Source: Saccoglossus kowalevskii | Lineage: Eukaryota; Hemichordata; Enteropneusta; Harrimaniidae | Direction: 5' to 3' | Length of the DNA: 64,000 bases | NCBI RefSeq assembly: GCF_000003605.2 | Contig: NW_003139424.1 | Coordinates: 39,049 to 103,048, forward strand | In this document: piece after piece, positions 24,801-37,035 of the stretch | Position numbering within the stretch: position 1 is the first letter of the stretch | How the letters are laid out: every line of letters starts with the position of its first letter | The notes under the pieces: generated by a model | What the model was told of the DNA's origin: nothing | The model's database searches: none | Seen by the model: the letters and a program-made list of their open reading frames with translations, nothing else | Made by a program: the position numbers and the translations under genes

Positions 24801-26605
24801 GTTGTTAGGTGAACAACTCATGTTTAAAGTAAAGCACAGTCGGGCGTGGTTATCACTTGCATGGGAGACTCACTGAGAAAACAAGCTGTTGTTTTTTCTT
24901 TTTGTTTCACCACACGCACGGAAAAAATATAAGGCGACATTCATGCATTTTTCTTACTGTGATGTCAATCATTTCTTGTGGAAAATCGTGGAATTTTTGT
25001 ATTTGTTTAATTAATGAAAAGTTTTAAAATTTCGTATTTTTTAAAAACAAGTTGTTGGTGTCTACAGGCACGTAGTGGGATTTATGCTGTTAATACTCCG
25101 TGCAAAGTTGTTCAAAGTGATTGCAAAGTTGTGCAAAGTGATTTCAAAGTTTTTAGATGTATTTGTTTATATGACCTAAGTTGTTTGGCATATAGAAAAC
25201 ACGCAGTAGTAAAGTGAAGAAATTTAATAAAAGGCCAGTTTGAAAGCAGCCTGTGGAATGTTCACATGAGCTGACTGTAAACTGTTGGAAACTGCGTGCA
25301 AAGTTGGAAAAAGCGGTTGAAAATGTTGGCGAAGTTGCATGTATATTTAACCTAAGTCATTGGCACGACACTCCCGCAGTTAAATTTCGAAAACATTAAG
25401 TAAATGTCTCGAGAATGCCTCATAAATAAGCAGACTATCACAATAGACCACAGGAAAATCGACGACAAACTGTGTACAAAGTTGTGAAAAGCGATTGCAA
25501 AGTTGGTAGTTTCATTCGGGATTGTTACCTGTGATATCATATAAACAAGTCCCATAGTTAAAAGGTCGAAAATGTGAAAACTAGTTCCTAATTTGTTGTT
25601 AAATTACCGTAGTGTTGCTCAAAGTACGTAGAGGTCATAGGTCATTTTTAAAAGGCACTTTTGCAAGCGATATCGATTTTGAAACTTTGAAAAACATGAA
25701 ATAGCCGCCAATTCGGTTCATTTTCAAATAGTCCATGCAGCTGTGTTGTTAGGTGACCAACTCATGTTTAAAGTAAAGTGCAATCGGGAGTGGTTAGTAC
25801 TTGCATGGGAAACTCACTGAGTAAACAAGTTGTTGTTGTTTTTTTGTTTCATCACACGCATGGAAAAAATATAAGGCGACATTCATGCATTTTTTCTTAC
25901 TGTGATGTCAATCATTTTTTGTGAAAAATCGTGGAATTTTTGTATTTGTTTAATTAATGAAAAGTTTTAAAATTTCGTATTTTTTTAAAAACAAGTTGTT
26001 TGTGTCTGCAGGCACGTAGTGGGATTTATGCTGTTAATACTCCGTGCAAAGTTGTTCAAAGTGATTGCAAAGTTGTGAAAAGTGATTTCAAAGTTTTTAG
26101 ATGTATTTGTTTATATGACCTAAGTTGTTGGCACATAGAAACACGCAGTTGTAAAGTCAAGAAATTTAATAAAGGCCAGTTGAAAGCAGCCTGTGGATGT
26201 TCACATGAGCTGACTGTAAACTGTTGGAAAACTGCGTGCAAAGTTGGAAAAAGCGGTTGAAATGTTGGCGAAGTTGCTTGTATATTTAACCTATGTCATT
26301 GGCACGACACTCCCGCAGTTAAATTTCGAAAACATTAAGTAAATGTCTCGAGAATGCCTCATAAATAAGCAGACTATCACAATAGACCACAGGAAAATCG
26401 ACGAGAAACTGTGTACAAAGTTGTGAAAAGCGATTGCAAAGTTGGTAGTTTCATTCGGGATTGTTACCTGTGATATCATATTAACAAGTCCCATAGTTAA
26501 AAGTTCGAAAATGTGAAAACTAGTTCCTAATTTGTTGTTAAATTACCGTAGTGTTAATCAAACTATGTAGAGGTCATAGGTCATTTTTAAAAGGCACTTT
26601 TGCAA
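21900..26605 (+). repeat. Five L units (941, 942, 940, 944, 939 bp)
   Basis: The longest run of plain L units after the start of the window. The unit starting at 24723 contains a dense cluster of homopolymer indels at 25181-25325. The unit at 25667 has AAAGTGCAATCGGGAG, a shortened T-rich stretch near 25830 and a GAAAAGTG module A. Confidence 0.93.
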
Positions 26606-27498
26606 GCGATATCGATTTTGAAACTTTCAAAATCATGAAATAGCCGCCAATTCGGTTCAATATCAAATAGTCCATGCAGCTGTGTTGTTAGGTGACCAAC
26701 TCATGTTTAAAGTAAAGCGCAATCGGGCGTGGTTAGTACTTGCATGGGAGACTCACTGAGTAAACAAGCTGTGTTTTTCTTTTGTTTCATCACACGCACG
26801 GAAAAAATATACGGCGACATTCATGCATTTTTCTTACTGTGATGTCAATCATTTCTTGTGGAAAATCGTGGAATTTTTGTATTTGTTTAAATTAATGAAA
26901 AGTTTTAAAATTTCGTATTTTTTTTAAAAACAAACCGTGCAAAGTTGTTCAAAGTGATTGCAAAGTTGTGCAAAGTGATTTCAAAGTTTATAGATGTATT
27001 TGTTTATATGACCTAAGTTGTTGGCATATATAAACACGCAGTTGTAAAGTCAAGAAATTTAATAAAGGCCAGTTGAAAGCAGCCTGTGGATGTTCACATG
27101 AGCTGACTGTAAACTGTTGGAAAACTGCGTGCAAAGTAGGAAAAAGCGGTTGAAATGTTGGCGAAGTTGCTTGTATATTTAACCTAAGTCATTGGCACGA
27201 CACACCCGCAGTTAAATTTCGTAAACATTAAGTAAATGTCTCGAGAATGCCTCATAAATAAGCAGACTATCACAATAGACCACAGGAAAATCGACGACAA
27301 ACTGTGTACAAAGTTGTGAAAAGCGATTGCAAAGTTGGCAGTTTCATTCGGGATTGTTACCTGTGATATCATATAAACAAGTCCCATAGTTAAAAGTTCG
27401 AAAATGTGAAAACTAGTTCCTAATTTGTTGTTAAATTACCGTAGTGTTGCTCAAAGTATGTAGAGGTCATAGGTCATTTTTAAATGGCACTTTTGCAA
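26606..27498 (+). repeat. S unit, 893 bp
   Basis: No leader. Several single-base losses (GCTGTGTTTTTCTTTTG near 26769, ATTTTTCTTACTG near 26826) account for the slightly short length. CACACCCGCAG near 27200 is private. Confidence 0.92.
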
Positions 27499-28439
27499 GC
27501 GATATCGATTTTGAAACTTTGAAAAACATGAAATAGCCGCCAATTCGGTTCAATTTCAAATAGTCCATGCAGCTGTGTTGTTAGGTGACCAACTCATGTT
27601 TAAAGTAAAGCATAATTGGGCGTGGTTAGTACTTGCATGGGAGACTCACTGAGTAAACAAGCTGTTGTTTTTTCTTTTTGTTTCATCACACGCACGGAAA
27701 AAATATAAGGCGACATTCATGCATTTTTTCTTACTGTGATGTCAATCATTTCTTGTGGAAAATCGGGGAATTTTTGTATTTGTTTAATTAATGAAAAGTT
27801 TTAAAATTTCGTATTTTTTTAAAAACAAGTTGTTGGTGTCTGCAGGCACGTAGTGAGATTTATGCTGTTAATACTCCGTGCAAAGTTGTTCAAAGTGATT
27901 GCAAAGTTGTGCAAAGTGATTTCAAAGTTTTTAGATGTATTTGTTTATATGACCTAAGTTGTTGGCATATAGAAACACGCAGTTGTAAAGTCAAGAAATT
28001 TAATAAAGGCCAGTTGAAAGCAGCCTGTGGATGTTCACATGAGCTGACTGTAAACTGTTGGAAAACTGCGTGCAAAGTTGGAAAAAGCGGTTGAAATGTT
28101 GGCGAAGTTGCTTGTATATTTAACCTAAGTCATTGGCACGACACTCCCGCAGTTAAATTTCGTAAACATTAAGTAAATGTCTCGAGAATGCCTCATAAAT
28201 AAGCAGACTATCACAATAGACCACAGGAAAATCGACGACAAACTGTGTACAAAGTTGTGAAAAGCGATTGCAAAGTTGGCAGTTTCATTCGGGATTGTTC
28301 CCTGTGATATCATATAAACAAGTCCCATAGTTAAAAGTTCGAAAATGTGAAAACTAGTTCTTAATTTGTCGTTAAATTACCGTAGTGTTGCTCAAAGTAT
28401 GTAGAGGTCATAGGTCATTTTTAAATGGCACTTTTGCAA
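27499..28439 (+). repeat. L unit, 941 bp
   Basis: TCGGGGAATTT and GTAGTGAGATTT in and before the leader. Module C is followed by CTTAATTTGTCG near 28360, shared with the tail near 6927. Confidence 0.93.
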
Positions 28440-29209
28440 GCGATATCGATTTTGAAACTTTGAAAACATGAAATAGCCGCCAATTCGGTTCAATTTCAAA
28501 TAGTCCATGCAGCTGTGTTGTTAGGTGACCAACTCATGTTTAAAGTAAAGCACAATCGGGCGTGGTTAGTACTTGCATGGGAGACTCACTGAGTAAACAA
28601 GCTGTTGTTTTTTCTTTTTGTTTCATCACACGCACGGAAAAAATATAAGGCGACATTCATGCACTTTTTCTTACTGTGATGTCAATCATTTCTTGTGAAA
28701 AATCGTGGAATTTTTGTATTTTTTTAATTAATGAAAAGTTTTAAAATTTCGTATATTTTTAAAAAACAAGTTGTTGGTGTCTGCAGGCACGTAGTGTGTT
28801 TTATACTGTTAACACACCGTGCAAAGTTGTGCAAAGCGATTTCAAAGTTTATAGATGTATTTGTATATATGACCTAAGTTGTTGGCATACAGAAACACGC
28901 AGTTGTAAATTCAACAAATTTAATAAAGGTCAGTTGAAAGCAGTCTGTGGATGTTCACATAAGCTGACTGTAAACTGTTATCACAATAGACCACCGGAAA
29001 ATCGACTACAAACTGTGTACAAAGTTGTGAAAAGCGATTGCAAAATTGGTAGTTTCATTCGGGATTGTTACCTGTGATATCATATAAACAAGTCCCATAG
29101 TTAAAAGTTCGAAAATGTGAAAACTAGTTCCTAATTTGTTGTTAAATTACCGTAGTGTTGCTCAAAGTATGTAGAGGTCATAGGTCATTTTTAAATGGCA
29201 CTTTTGCAA
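28440..29209 (+). repeat. H (A/B hybrid) unit, 770 bp
   Basis: Module A runs to GTAAACTGT and jumps near 28979 to TATCACAATAGACC of module B. This removes 150 bp, including the XhoI site. One 21 bp copy is also missing. Linked private variants are GTAGTGTGTTTTATAC, AATTCAACAAA, AAGGTCAG, CAGTCTGTGG, CATAAGCTG and CCACCGG. Confidence 0.93.
28796..29077 (+). other. 93-codon frame across the A/B hybrid junction (not called as a gene)
   Basis: In H units the 150 bp deletion removes all three in-frame stops of module B, so the module A frame continues through NCYHNRPPENR to the end of module C (FIRDCYL). There is no ATG: the frame is open from a TAA at 28760 and the first listed start would be GTG. 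The same frame is intact at 52736-53017 and 60548-60829, and in a variant form at 54205-54453, but broken in the H unit at 29210. Confidence 0.2.
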
Positions 29210-29982
29210 GCGATATCGATTTTGAAACTTTGAAAAACATGAAATAGCCGCCAATTCGGTTCAATTTCAAATAGTCCGTGCAGCTGTGTTGTTAGGTGAC
29301 CAACTCATGTTTAAAGTAAAGCACAATCGGGCGTGGTTAGTACTTGCATGGGAGACTCACTGAGTAAACAAGCTGTTGTTTTTTCTTTTTGTTTCATCAC
29401 ACGCACGGAAAAAATATAAGGCGACATTCATGCACTTTTTCTTACTGTGATGTCAATCATTTCTTGTGAAAAATCGTGGAATTTTTGTATTTTTTTAATT
29501 AATGAAAAGTTTTAAAATTTCGTATATTTTTAAAAAACAAGTTGTTGGTGTCTGCAGGCACGTAGTGTGTTTTATACTGTTAACACACCGTGCAAAGTTG
29601 TGCAAAGCGATTTCAAAGTTTATAGATGTATTTGTATATATGACCTAAGTTGTTGGCATACAGAAACACGCAGTTGTAAAATTCAACAAATTTAAATAAA
29701 GGTCAGTTGAAAGCAGTCTGTGGATGTTCACATAAGCTGACTGTAAACTGTTATCACAATAGACCACCGGAAAATCGACTACAAACTGTGTACAAAGTTG
29801 TGAAAAGCGATTGCAAATTGGTAGTTTCATTCGGGATTGTTACCTGTGATAATCATATAAACAAGTCCAATAGTTAAAAGTTCGAAAATGTGAAAACTAG
29901 TTCCTAATTTGTTGTTAAAATACCGTAGTGTTGCTCAAAGTATGTAGAGGTCATAGGTCATTTTTAAATGGCACTTTTGCAA
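29210..29982 (+). repeat. H unit, 773 bp, tandem sister of the previous one
   Basis: Same junction (near 29751) and the same linked variants as the unit before it, so one H unit was duplicated in tandem. Extra bases (GTAAAATTC, TTTAAATAAAG near 29676-29700) and a lost base in GCAAATTGG break the frame that is open in the first copy. Confidence 0.93.
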
Positions 29983-30923
29983 TCGATATCGATTTTGAAA
30001 CTTTGAAAAACATGAAATAGCCGCCAATTCGGTTCAATTTCAAATAGTCCATGCAGCTGTGTTGTTAGGTGACCAACTCATGTTTAAAGTAAAGCACAAT
30101 CGGGCGTGGTTAGTACTTGCATGGGAGACTCACTGAGAAAACAAGCTTTTGTTTTTTCTTTTTGTTTCATCACACGCACGGAAAAAATATAAGGCGACAT
30201 TCATGCATTTTTTCTTACTGTGATGTCAATCATTTCTTGTGGAAAATCGGGGAATTTTTGTATTTGTTTAATTAATGAAAAGTTTTAAAATTTCGTATTT
30301 TTTTAAAAACAAGTTGTTGGTGTCTGCAGGCACGTAGTGGGATTTATGCTGTTAATACTCCGTGCAAAGTTGTTCAAAGTGATTGCAAAGTTGTGCAAAG
30401 TGATTTCAAAGTTGTTAGATGTATTTGTTTATATGACCTAAGTTGTTGGCATATAGAAACACGCAGTTGTAAAGTCAAGAAATTTAATAAAGGCCAGTTG
30501 AAAGCAGCCTGTGGATGTTCACATGAGCTGACTGTAAACTGTTGGAAAACTGCGTGCAAAGTTGGAAAAAGCGGTTGAAATGTTGGCGAAGTTGCTTGTA
30601 TATTTAACCTAAGTCATTGGCACGACACTCCCACAGTTAAATTTCGTAAACATTAAGTAAATGTCTCGAGAATGCCTCATAAATAAGCAGACTATCACAA
30701 TAGACCACAGGAAAATCGACGACAAACTGTGTACAAAGTTGTGAAAAGCGATTGCAAAGTTGGCAGTTTCATTCGGGATTGTTCCCTGTGATATCATATA
30801 AACAAGTCCCATAGTTAAAAGTTCGAAAATGTGAAAACTAGTTCCTAATTTGTTGTTAAATTACCGTAGTGTTGCTCAAAGTATGTAGAGGTCATAGGTA
30901 ATTTTTAAATGGCACTTTTGCAA
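29983..30923 (+). repeat. L unit, 941 bp, variant anchor
   Basis: The anchor reads AATCGATATCG instead of AAGCGATATCG. AAGCTTTTG near 30145 and GTTGTTAGATG near 30412 are private. Confidence 0.92.
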
Positions 30924-31819
30924 GCGATATCGATTTTGAAACTTTGAAAAACATGAAATAGCCGCCAATTCGGTTCAATTTCAAATAGTCCATGCAGCTG
31001 TGTTGTTAGGTGACCAACTCATGTTTAAAGTAAAGCATAATTAGGCGTGGTTAGTACTTGCATGGGAGACTCACTGATTAAAGAAGCTGTTCTTTTTTCT
31101 TTGTGTTTCATCACACGCACGGAAAAGATATAAGGCGACATTCATGCATTTTTTCTTACTGTGATGTCAATCATTTCTTGCGGAAAATCGTGGAATTTTT
31201 GTATTTGTTTAATTAATGAAAAGTTTTAAAATGTCGTATTTTTTTTAAAAACAAACCGTGCAAAGTTGTTCAAAGTGATTGCAAAGTTGTGCAAAGTGAT
31301 TTCAAAGTTTATAGATGTATTTGTTTATATGACCTAAGTTGTTGGCATATAGAAACACACAGTTGTAAAGTCAAGAAATTTAATAAAGGCCAGTTGAAAG
31401 CAGCCTGTGGATGTTCACATGAGCTGACTGTATACTGTTGGAAAACTGCGTGCAAAGTTGGAAAAAGCGGTTGAAATGTTGGCGAAGTTGCTTGTATATT
31501 TAACCTAAGTCATTGGCACGACACTCCCGCAGTTAAATTTCGAAAACATTAAGTAAATGTCTCGAGAATGCCTCATAAATAAGCAGACAATCACAATAGA
31601 CCACAGGAAAATCGACGACAAACTGTGTACAAAGTTGTGAAAAGCGATTGCAAAGTTGGCAGTTTCATTCGGGATTGTTCCCTGTGATATCATATAAACA
31701 AGTCCCATAGTTAAAAGTTCGAAAATGTGAAAACTAGTTCCTAATTTGTTGTAAAATTACCGTAGTGTTGCTCAAAGTATGTAGAGGTCATAGGTCATTT
31801 TTAAATGGCACTTTTGCAA
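30924..31819 (+). repeat. S unit, 896 bp
   Basis: No leader. ATAATTAGGCG, TTCTTTTTTCTTTGTG and GAAAAGATATAAGG in the spacer are private or rare. TGTATACTGTTGG near 31430 occurs in module A. Confidence 0.93.
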
Positions 31820-32760
31820 GCGATATCGATTTTGAAACTTTGAAAAACATGAAATAGCCGCCAATTCGGTTCAATTTCAAATAGTCCATGCAGCTGTGTT
31901 GTTAGGTGACCAACTCATGTTTAAAGTAAAGCATAATTGGGCGTGGTTAGTACTTGCATGGGAGACTCACTGAGTAAACAAGCTGTTGTTTTTTCTTTTT
32001 GTTTCATCACACGCACGGAAAAAATATAAGGCGACATTCATGCATTTTTTCTTACTGTGATGTCAATCATTTCTTGTGGAAAATCGGGGAATTTTTGTAT
32101 TTGTTTAATTAATGAAAAGTTTTAAAATTTCGTATTTTTTTAAAAACAAGTTGTTGGTGTCTGCAGGCACGTAGTGGGATTTATGCTGTTAATACTCCGT
32201 GCAAAGTTGTTCAAAGTGATTGCAAAGTTGTGCAAAGTGATTTCAAAGTTTTTAGATGTATTTGTTTATATGACCTAAGTTGTTGGCATATAGAAACACG
32301 CAGTTGTAAAGTCAAGAAATTTAATAAAGGCCAGTTGAAAGCAGCCTGTGGATGTTCACATGAGCTGACTGTAAACTGTTGGAAAACTGCGTGCAAAGTA
32401 GGAAAAAGCGGTTGAAATGTTGGCGAAGTTGCTTGTATATTTAACCTAAGTCATTGGCACGACACTCCCGCAGTTAAATTTCGTAAACATTAAGTAAATG
32501 TCTCGAGAATGCCTCATAAATAAGCAGACTATCACAATAGACCACAGGAAAATCGACGACAAACTGTGTACAAAGTTGTGAAAAGCGATTGCAAAGTTGG
32601 CAGTTTCATTCGGGATTGTTACCTGTGATATCATATAAACAAGTCCCATAGTTAAAAGTTCGTAAATGTGAAAACTAGTTCCCAATTTGTTGTTAAATTA
32701 CCGTAGTGTTGCTCAAAGTATGTAGAGGTCATAGGTCATTTTTAAATGGGACTTTTGCAA
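31820..32760 (+). repeat. L unit, 941 bp
   Basis: TCGGGGAATTT near 32084 and AAAGTAGGAAAAAGCGG near 32396 combine markers of the 8.8 kb and 8.0 kb units. GTTCGTAAATG near 32659 and TTCCCAATTTG lengthen the minus-strand open frame here. Confidence 0.92.
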
Positions 32761-33332
32761 GCGATATCGATTTTGAAACTTTGAAAAACATGAAATAGCC
32801 GCCAATTCGGTTCAATTTCAAATAGTCCATGCAGCTGTGTTGTTAGGTGACCAACTCATGTTTAAAGTAAAGCACAATCGGGCGTGGTTAGTACTTGCAT
32901 GGGAGACTCACTGAGAAAACAAGCCGTTGTTTTTTCTTTTTGTTTCATCACACGCACGGAAAAAATATAAGGCGACATTTATACATTTTTTCTTACTGTG
33001 ATGTCAATCATTTCTTGTGGAAAATCGTGGAATTTTTGTATTTGTTTAATTAATGAAAAGTTTTAAAATTTCGTATTTTTTTAAAAACAAGTTGTTGGAG
33101 TCGGCAGGCACGTAGTGGGATTTATGCTGTTAATACTCCGTGCAAAGTTGTTCAAAGTGATTGCAAAGTTGGTAGTTTCATTCGGGATTGTTACCTGTGA
33201 TATCATATAAACAAGTCCCATAGTTAAAAGTTCGAAAATGTGAAAACTAGTTCCTAATTTGTTGTTAAATTACCGTAGTGTTGCTCAAAGTATGTAGAGG
33301 TCATAGATCATTTTTAAATGGCACTTTTGCAA
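32761..33332 (+). repeat. Deletion unit, 572 bp (A joined to C)
   Basis: The first 21 bp copy of the A head runs into module C at the shared string GATTGCAAAGTTG (33159-33171). All of B and most of A are lost. The missing 369 bp equals the A-to-C spacing of that string measured in the unit starting at 463 (860 and 1229). Confidence 0.95.
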
Positions 33333-34229
33333 GCGATATCGATTTTGAAACTTTGAAAAACATGAAATAGCCGCCAATTCGGTTCAATTTCAAATAGTCC
33401 ATGCAGCTGTGTTGTTAGGTGACCAACTCATGTTTAAAGTAAAGCATAATTGGGCGTGGTTAGTACTTGCATGGGATACTCACTGAGTAAAGAAGCTGTT
33501 GTTTTTTCTTTTTGTTTCATCACACGCACGGAAAAAATATAAGGCGACATTCATGCATTTTTTCTTACTGTGATGTCAATCATTTCTTGTGGAAAATCGT
33601 GGAATTTTTGTATTTGTTTAATTAATGAAAAGTTTTAAAATTTCGTATTTTTTTTTAAAACAAACCGTGCAAAGTTGTTCAAAGTGATTGCAAAGTTGTG
33701 CAAAGTGATTTCAAAGTTTATAGATGTATTTGTTTATATGACCTAAGTTGTTGGCATATAGAAACACGCAGTTGTAAAGTCAAGAAATTTAATAAAGGCC
33801 AGTTGAAAGCAGCCTGTGGATGTTCACATGAGCTGACTGTAAACTGTTGGAAAACTGCGTGCAAAGTTGGAAAAAGCGGGTTGAAATGTTGGCGAAATTG
33901 CTTGTATATTTAACCTAAGTCATTGGCACGACACTCCCGCAGTTAAATTTCGAAAACATTAAGTAAATGTCTCGAGAATGGATCATAAATAAGCAGACTA
34001 TCACAATAGACCACAGGAAAATCGACGACAAACTGTGTACAAAGTTGTGAAAAGCGATTGCAAAGTTGGTAGTTTCATTCGGGATTGTTACCTGTGATAT
34101 CATATTAACAAGTCCCATAGTTAAAAGTTCGAAAATGTGAAAACTAGTTCCTAATTTGTTGTTAAATTACCGTAGTGTTGCTCAAACTATGTAGAGGTCA
34201 TAGGTCATTTTTAAAAGGCACTTTTGTAA
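33333..34229 (+). repeat. S unit, 897 bp
   Basis: No leader; tract TTTTTTTTAAAACAAACCG. An extra G in AAGCGGGTTGAAATG near 33880 shifts the end of the module A frame. GAATGGATCATAAA near 33977 is private. Confidence 0.92.
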
Positions 34230-36112
34230 GCGATATCGATTTTGAAACTTTCAAAAACATGAAATAGCCGCCAATTCGGTTCAATTTCAAATAGTCCATG
34301 CAGCTGTGTTGTTAGGTGACGAACTCATGTTTAAAGTAAAGCGCAATCGGGATTGTTTAGTACTTGCATGGGAAACTCACTGAGTAAACAAGCTGTTGTT
34401 TTTTCTTTTTGTTTCATCACACGCATGGAAAAAATATAAGGCGACATTCATGCATTTTTTCTTACTGTGATGTCAATCATTTTTTTTGAAAAATCGCGGA
34501 ATTTTTGTATTTGTTTAATTAATGAAAAGTTTTAAAAATTCGTATTTATTTAAAAAACAAGTTGTTGGTATTTGCAGGCACGTAGTGGGATTTATGCTGT
34601 TAATAATCCGTGCAAAAATGTTCAAAGTGATTGCAAAGTTGTGCAAAGTGATTTCAAAGTTTATAGATGTATTTGTATATATGACCTAAGTTGTTGGCAT
34701 ATAGAAACGCGCACTTGTAAAGTCAAGAAATTTAATAAAGGCCAGTTGAAAGCAGCCTGTGGATGTTCACATGAGCTGACTGTAAACTGTTGGAAAACTG
34801 CGTGCAAAGTTGGAAAAAGCGGTTGAAATGTTGGCGAAGTTACTTGTATATTTAACCTAAGTCATTGGCACGACACTCCCGCAGTTAAATTTCGAAAACA
34901 TTAATTAAATGTCTCGAGAATGCCTCATAAATAAGCAGACTATCACAATAGACCACAGGAAAATCGACGACAAACTGTGTACAAAGTTGTGAAAAGCGAT
35001 TGCAAAGTTGGTAGTTTCATTCGGGATTGTTACCTGTGATATCATATAAACAAGTCCCATAGTTAAAAGTTCGAAAATGTGAAAACTAGTTCCTAATTTG
35101 TTGTTAAATTACCGTAGTGTTGCTCAAAGTATGTAGAGGTCATAGGTCATTTTTAAATGGCACTTTTGCAAGCGATATCGATTTTGAAACTTTGAAAAAC
35201 ATGAAATAGCCGCCAATTCGGTTCAATTTCAAATAGTCCATGCAGCTGTGTTGTTAGGTGAACAACTCATGTTTAAAGTAAAGCACAATCGGGCGTGGTT
35301 ATTACTTGCATGGGAGACTCACTGAGAAAACAAGCTGTTGATTTTTCTTTTTGTTTCATCACACGCACGGAAAAAATATAAGGCGACATTCATGCATTTT
35401 TTCTTACTGTGATGTCAATCATTTCTTGTGGAAAATCGTGGAATTTTTGTATTTGTTTAATTAATGAAAAGTTTTAAAATTTCGTATTTTTTTAAAAACA
35501 AGTTGTTGGTGTCTGCAGGCACGTAGTGGGATTTATGCTGTTAATACTCCGTGCAAAGTTGTTCAAAGTGATTGCAAAGTTGTGCAAAGTGATTTCAAAG
35601 TTTTTAGATGTATTTGTTTATATGACCTAAGTTGTTGGCATATATAAACACGCAGTTGTAAAGTCAAGAAATTTAATAAAGGCCAGTTGAAAGCAGCCTG
35701 TGGATGTTCACATGAGCTGACTGTAAACTGTTGGAAAACTGCGTGCAAAGTTGGAAAAAGCGGTTGAAATGTTGGCGAAGTTGCTTGTATATTTAACCTA
35801 AGTCATTGGCACGACACTCCCGCAGTTAAATTTCGAAAACATTAAGTAAATGTCTCGAGAATGCCTCATAAATAAGCAGACTATCACAATAGACCACAGG
35901 AAAATCGACGACAAACTGTGTACAAAGTTGTGAAAAGCGATTGTAAAGTTGGTAGTTTCATTCGGGATTGTTACCTGTGATATCATATAAACAAGTCCCA
36001 TAGTTAAAAGTTCGAAAATGTGAAAAGTAGTTCTTAATTTGTTGTTAAATTACCGTAGTGTTGCTCAAAGTATGTAGAGGTCACAGGTCATTTTTAAATG
36101 GCACTTTTGCAA
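34230..36112 (+). repeat. Two L units (942, 941 bp)
   Basis: The first carries the dispersed variant AATCCGTGCAAAAATG with TTGTATATATG and CGCGCACTTG (34.6-34.7 kb). The second has GTTGATTTTTC near 35337 and begins a series of near-identical neighbours. Its module A has GCATATATAAAC, a stop in the A frame. Confidence 0.93.
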
Positions 36113-37035
36113 GCGATATCGATTTTGAAACTTTGAAAAACATGAAATAAATGAAAAAGTCCATGCAGCTGTGTTGTTAGGTGAACAACTCATGTTTAAA
36201 GTAAAGCACAATCGGGCGTGGTTATTACTTGCATGGGAGACTCACTGAGAAAACAAGCTGTTGATTTTTCTTTTTGTTTCATCACACGCACGGAAAAAAT
36301 ATAAGGCGACATTCATGCATTTTTTCTTACTGTGATGTCAATCATTTCTTGTGGAAAATCGTGGAATTTTTGTATTTGTTTAATTAATGAAAAGTTTTAA
36401 AATTTCGTATTTTTTTAAAAACAAGTTGTTGGTGTCTGCAGGCACGTAGTGGGATTTATGCTGTTAATACTCCGTGCAAAGTTGTTCAAAGTGATTGCAA
36501 AGTTGTGCAAAGTGATTTCAAAGTTTTTAGATGTATTTGTTTATATGACCTAAGTTGTTGGCATATATAAACACGCAGTTGTAAAGTCAAGAAATTTAAT
36601 AAAGGCCAGTTGAAAGCAGCCTGTGGATGTTCACATGAGCTGACTGTAAACTGTTGGAAAACTGCGTGCAAAGTTGGAAAAAGCGGTTGAAATGTTGGCG
36701 AAGTTGCTTGTATATTTAACCTAAGTCATTGGCACGACACTCCCGCAGTTAAATTTCGAAAACATTAAGTAAATGTCTCGAGAATGCCTCATAAATAAGC
36801 AGACTATCACAATAGACCACAGGAAAAGCGACGAGAAACTGTGTACAAAGTTGTGAAAAGCGATTGCAAAGTTGGTAGTTTCATTCGGGATTGTTACCTG
36901 TGATATCATATAAACAAGTCCCATGGTTAAAAGGTCGAAAATGTTAAAACTAGTTCCTAATTTGTTGTTAAATTACCGTAGTGTTGCTCAAAGTATGTAG
37001 AGGTCACAGGTCATTTTTAAATGGCACTTTTGCAA
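36113..37035 (+). repeat. L unit with 18 bp spacer deletion, 923 bp
   Basis: ATGAAATAAATGAAAAAGTCC near 36144-36163 replaces the usual stretch with CCGCCAATTCGG, a loss of 18 bp. It keeps GTTGATTTTTC and GCATATATAAAC from the unit before. Confidence 0.93.

Noticed and set aside
25181-25325. Indel cluster as a biological hypermutation tract
   Set aside because: All changes are homopolymer length errors of the kind long-read sequencing makes. An error explanation is simpler until accurate reads are checked.
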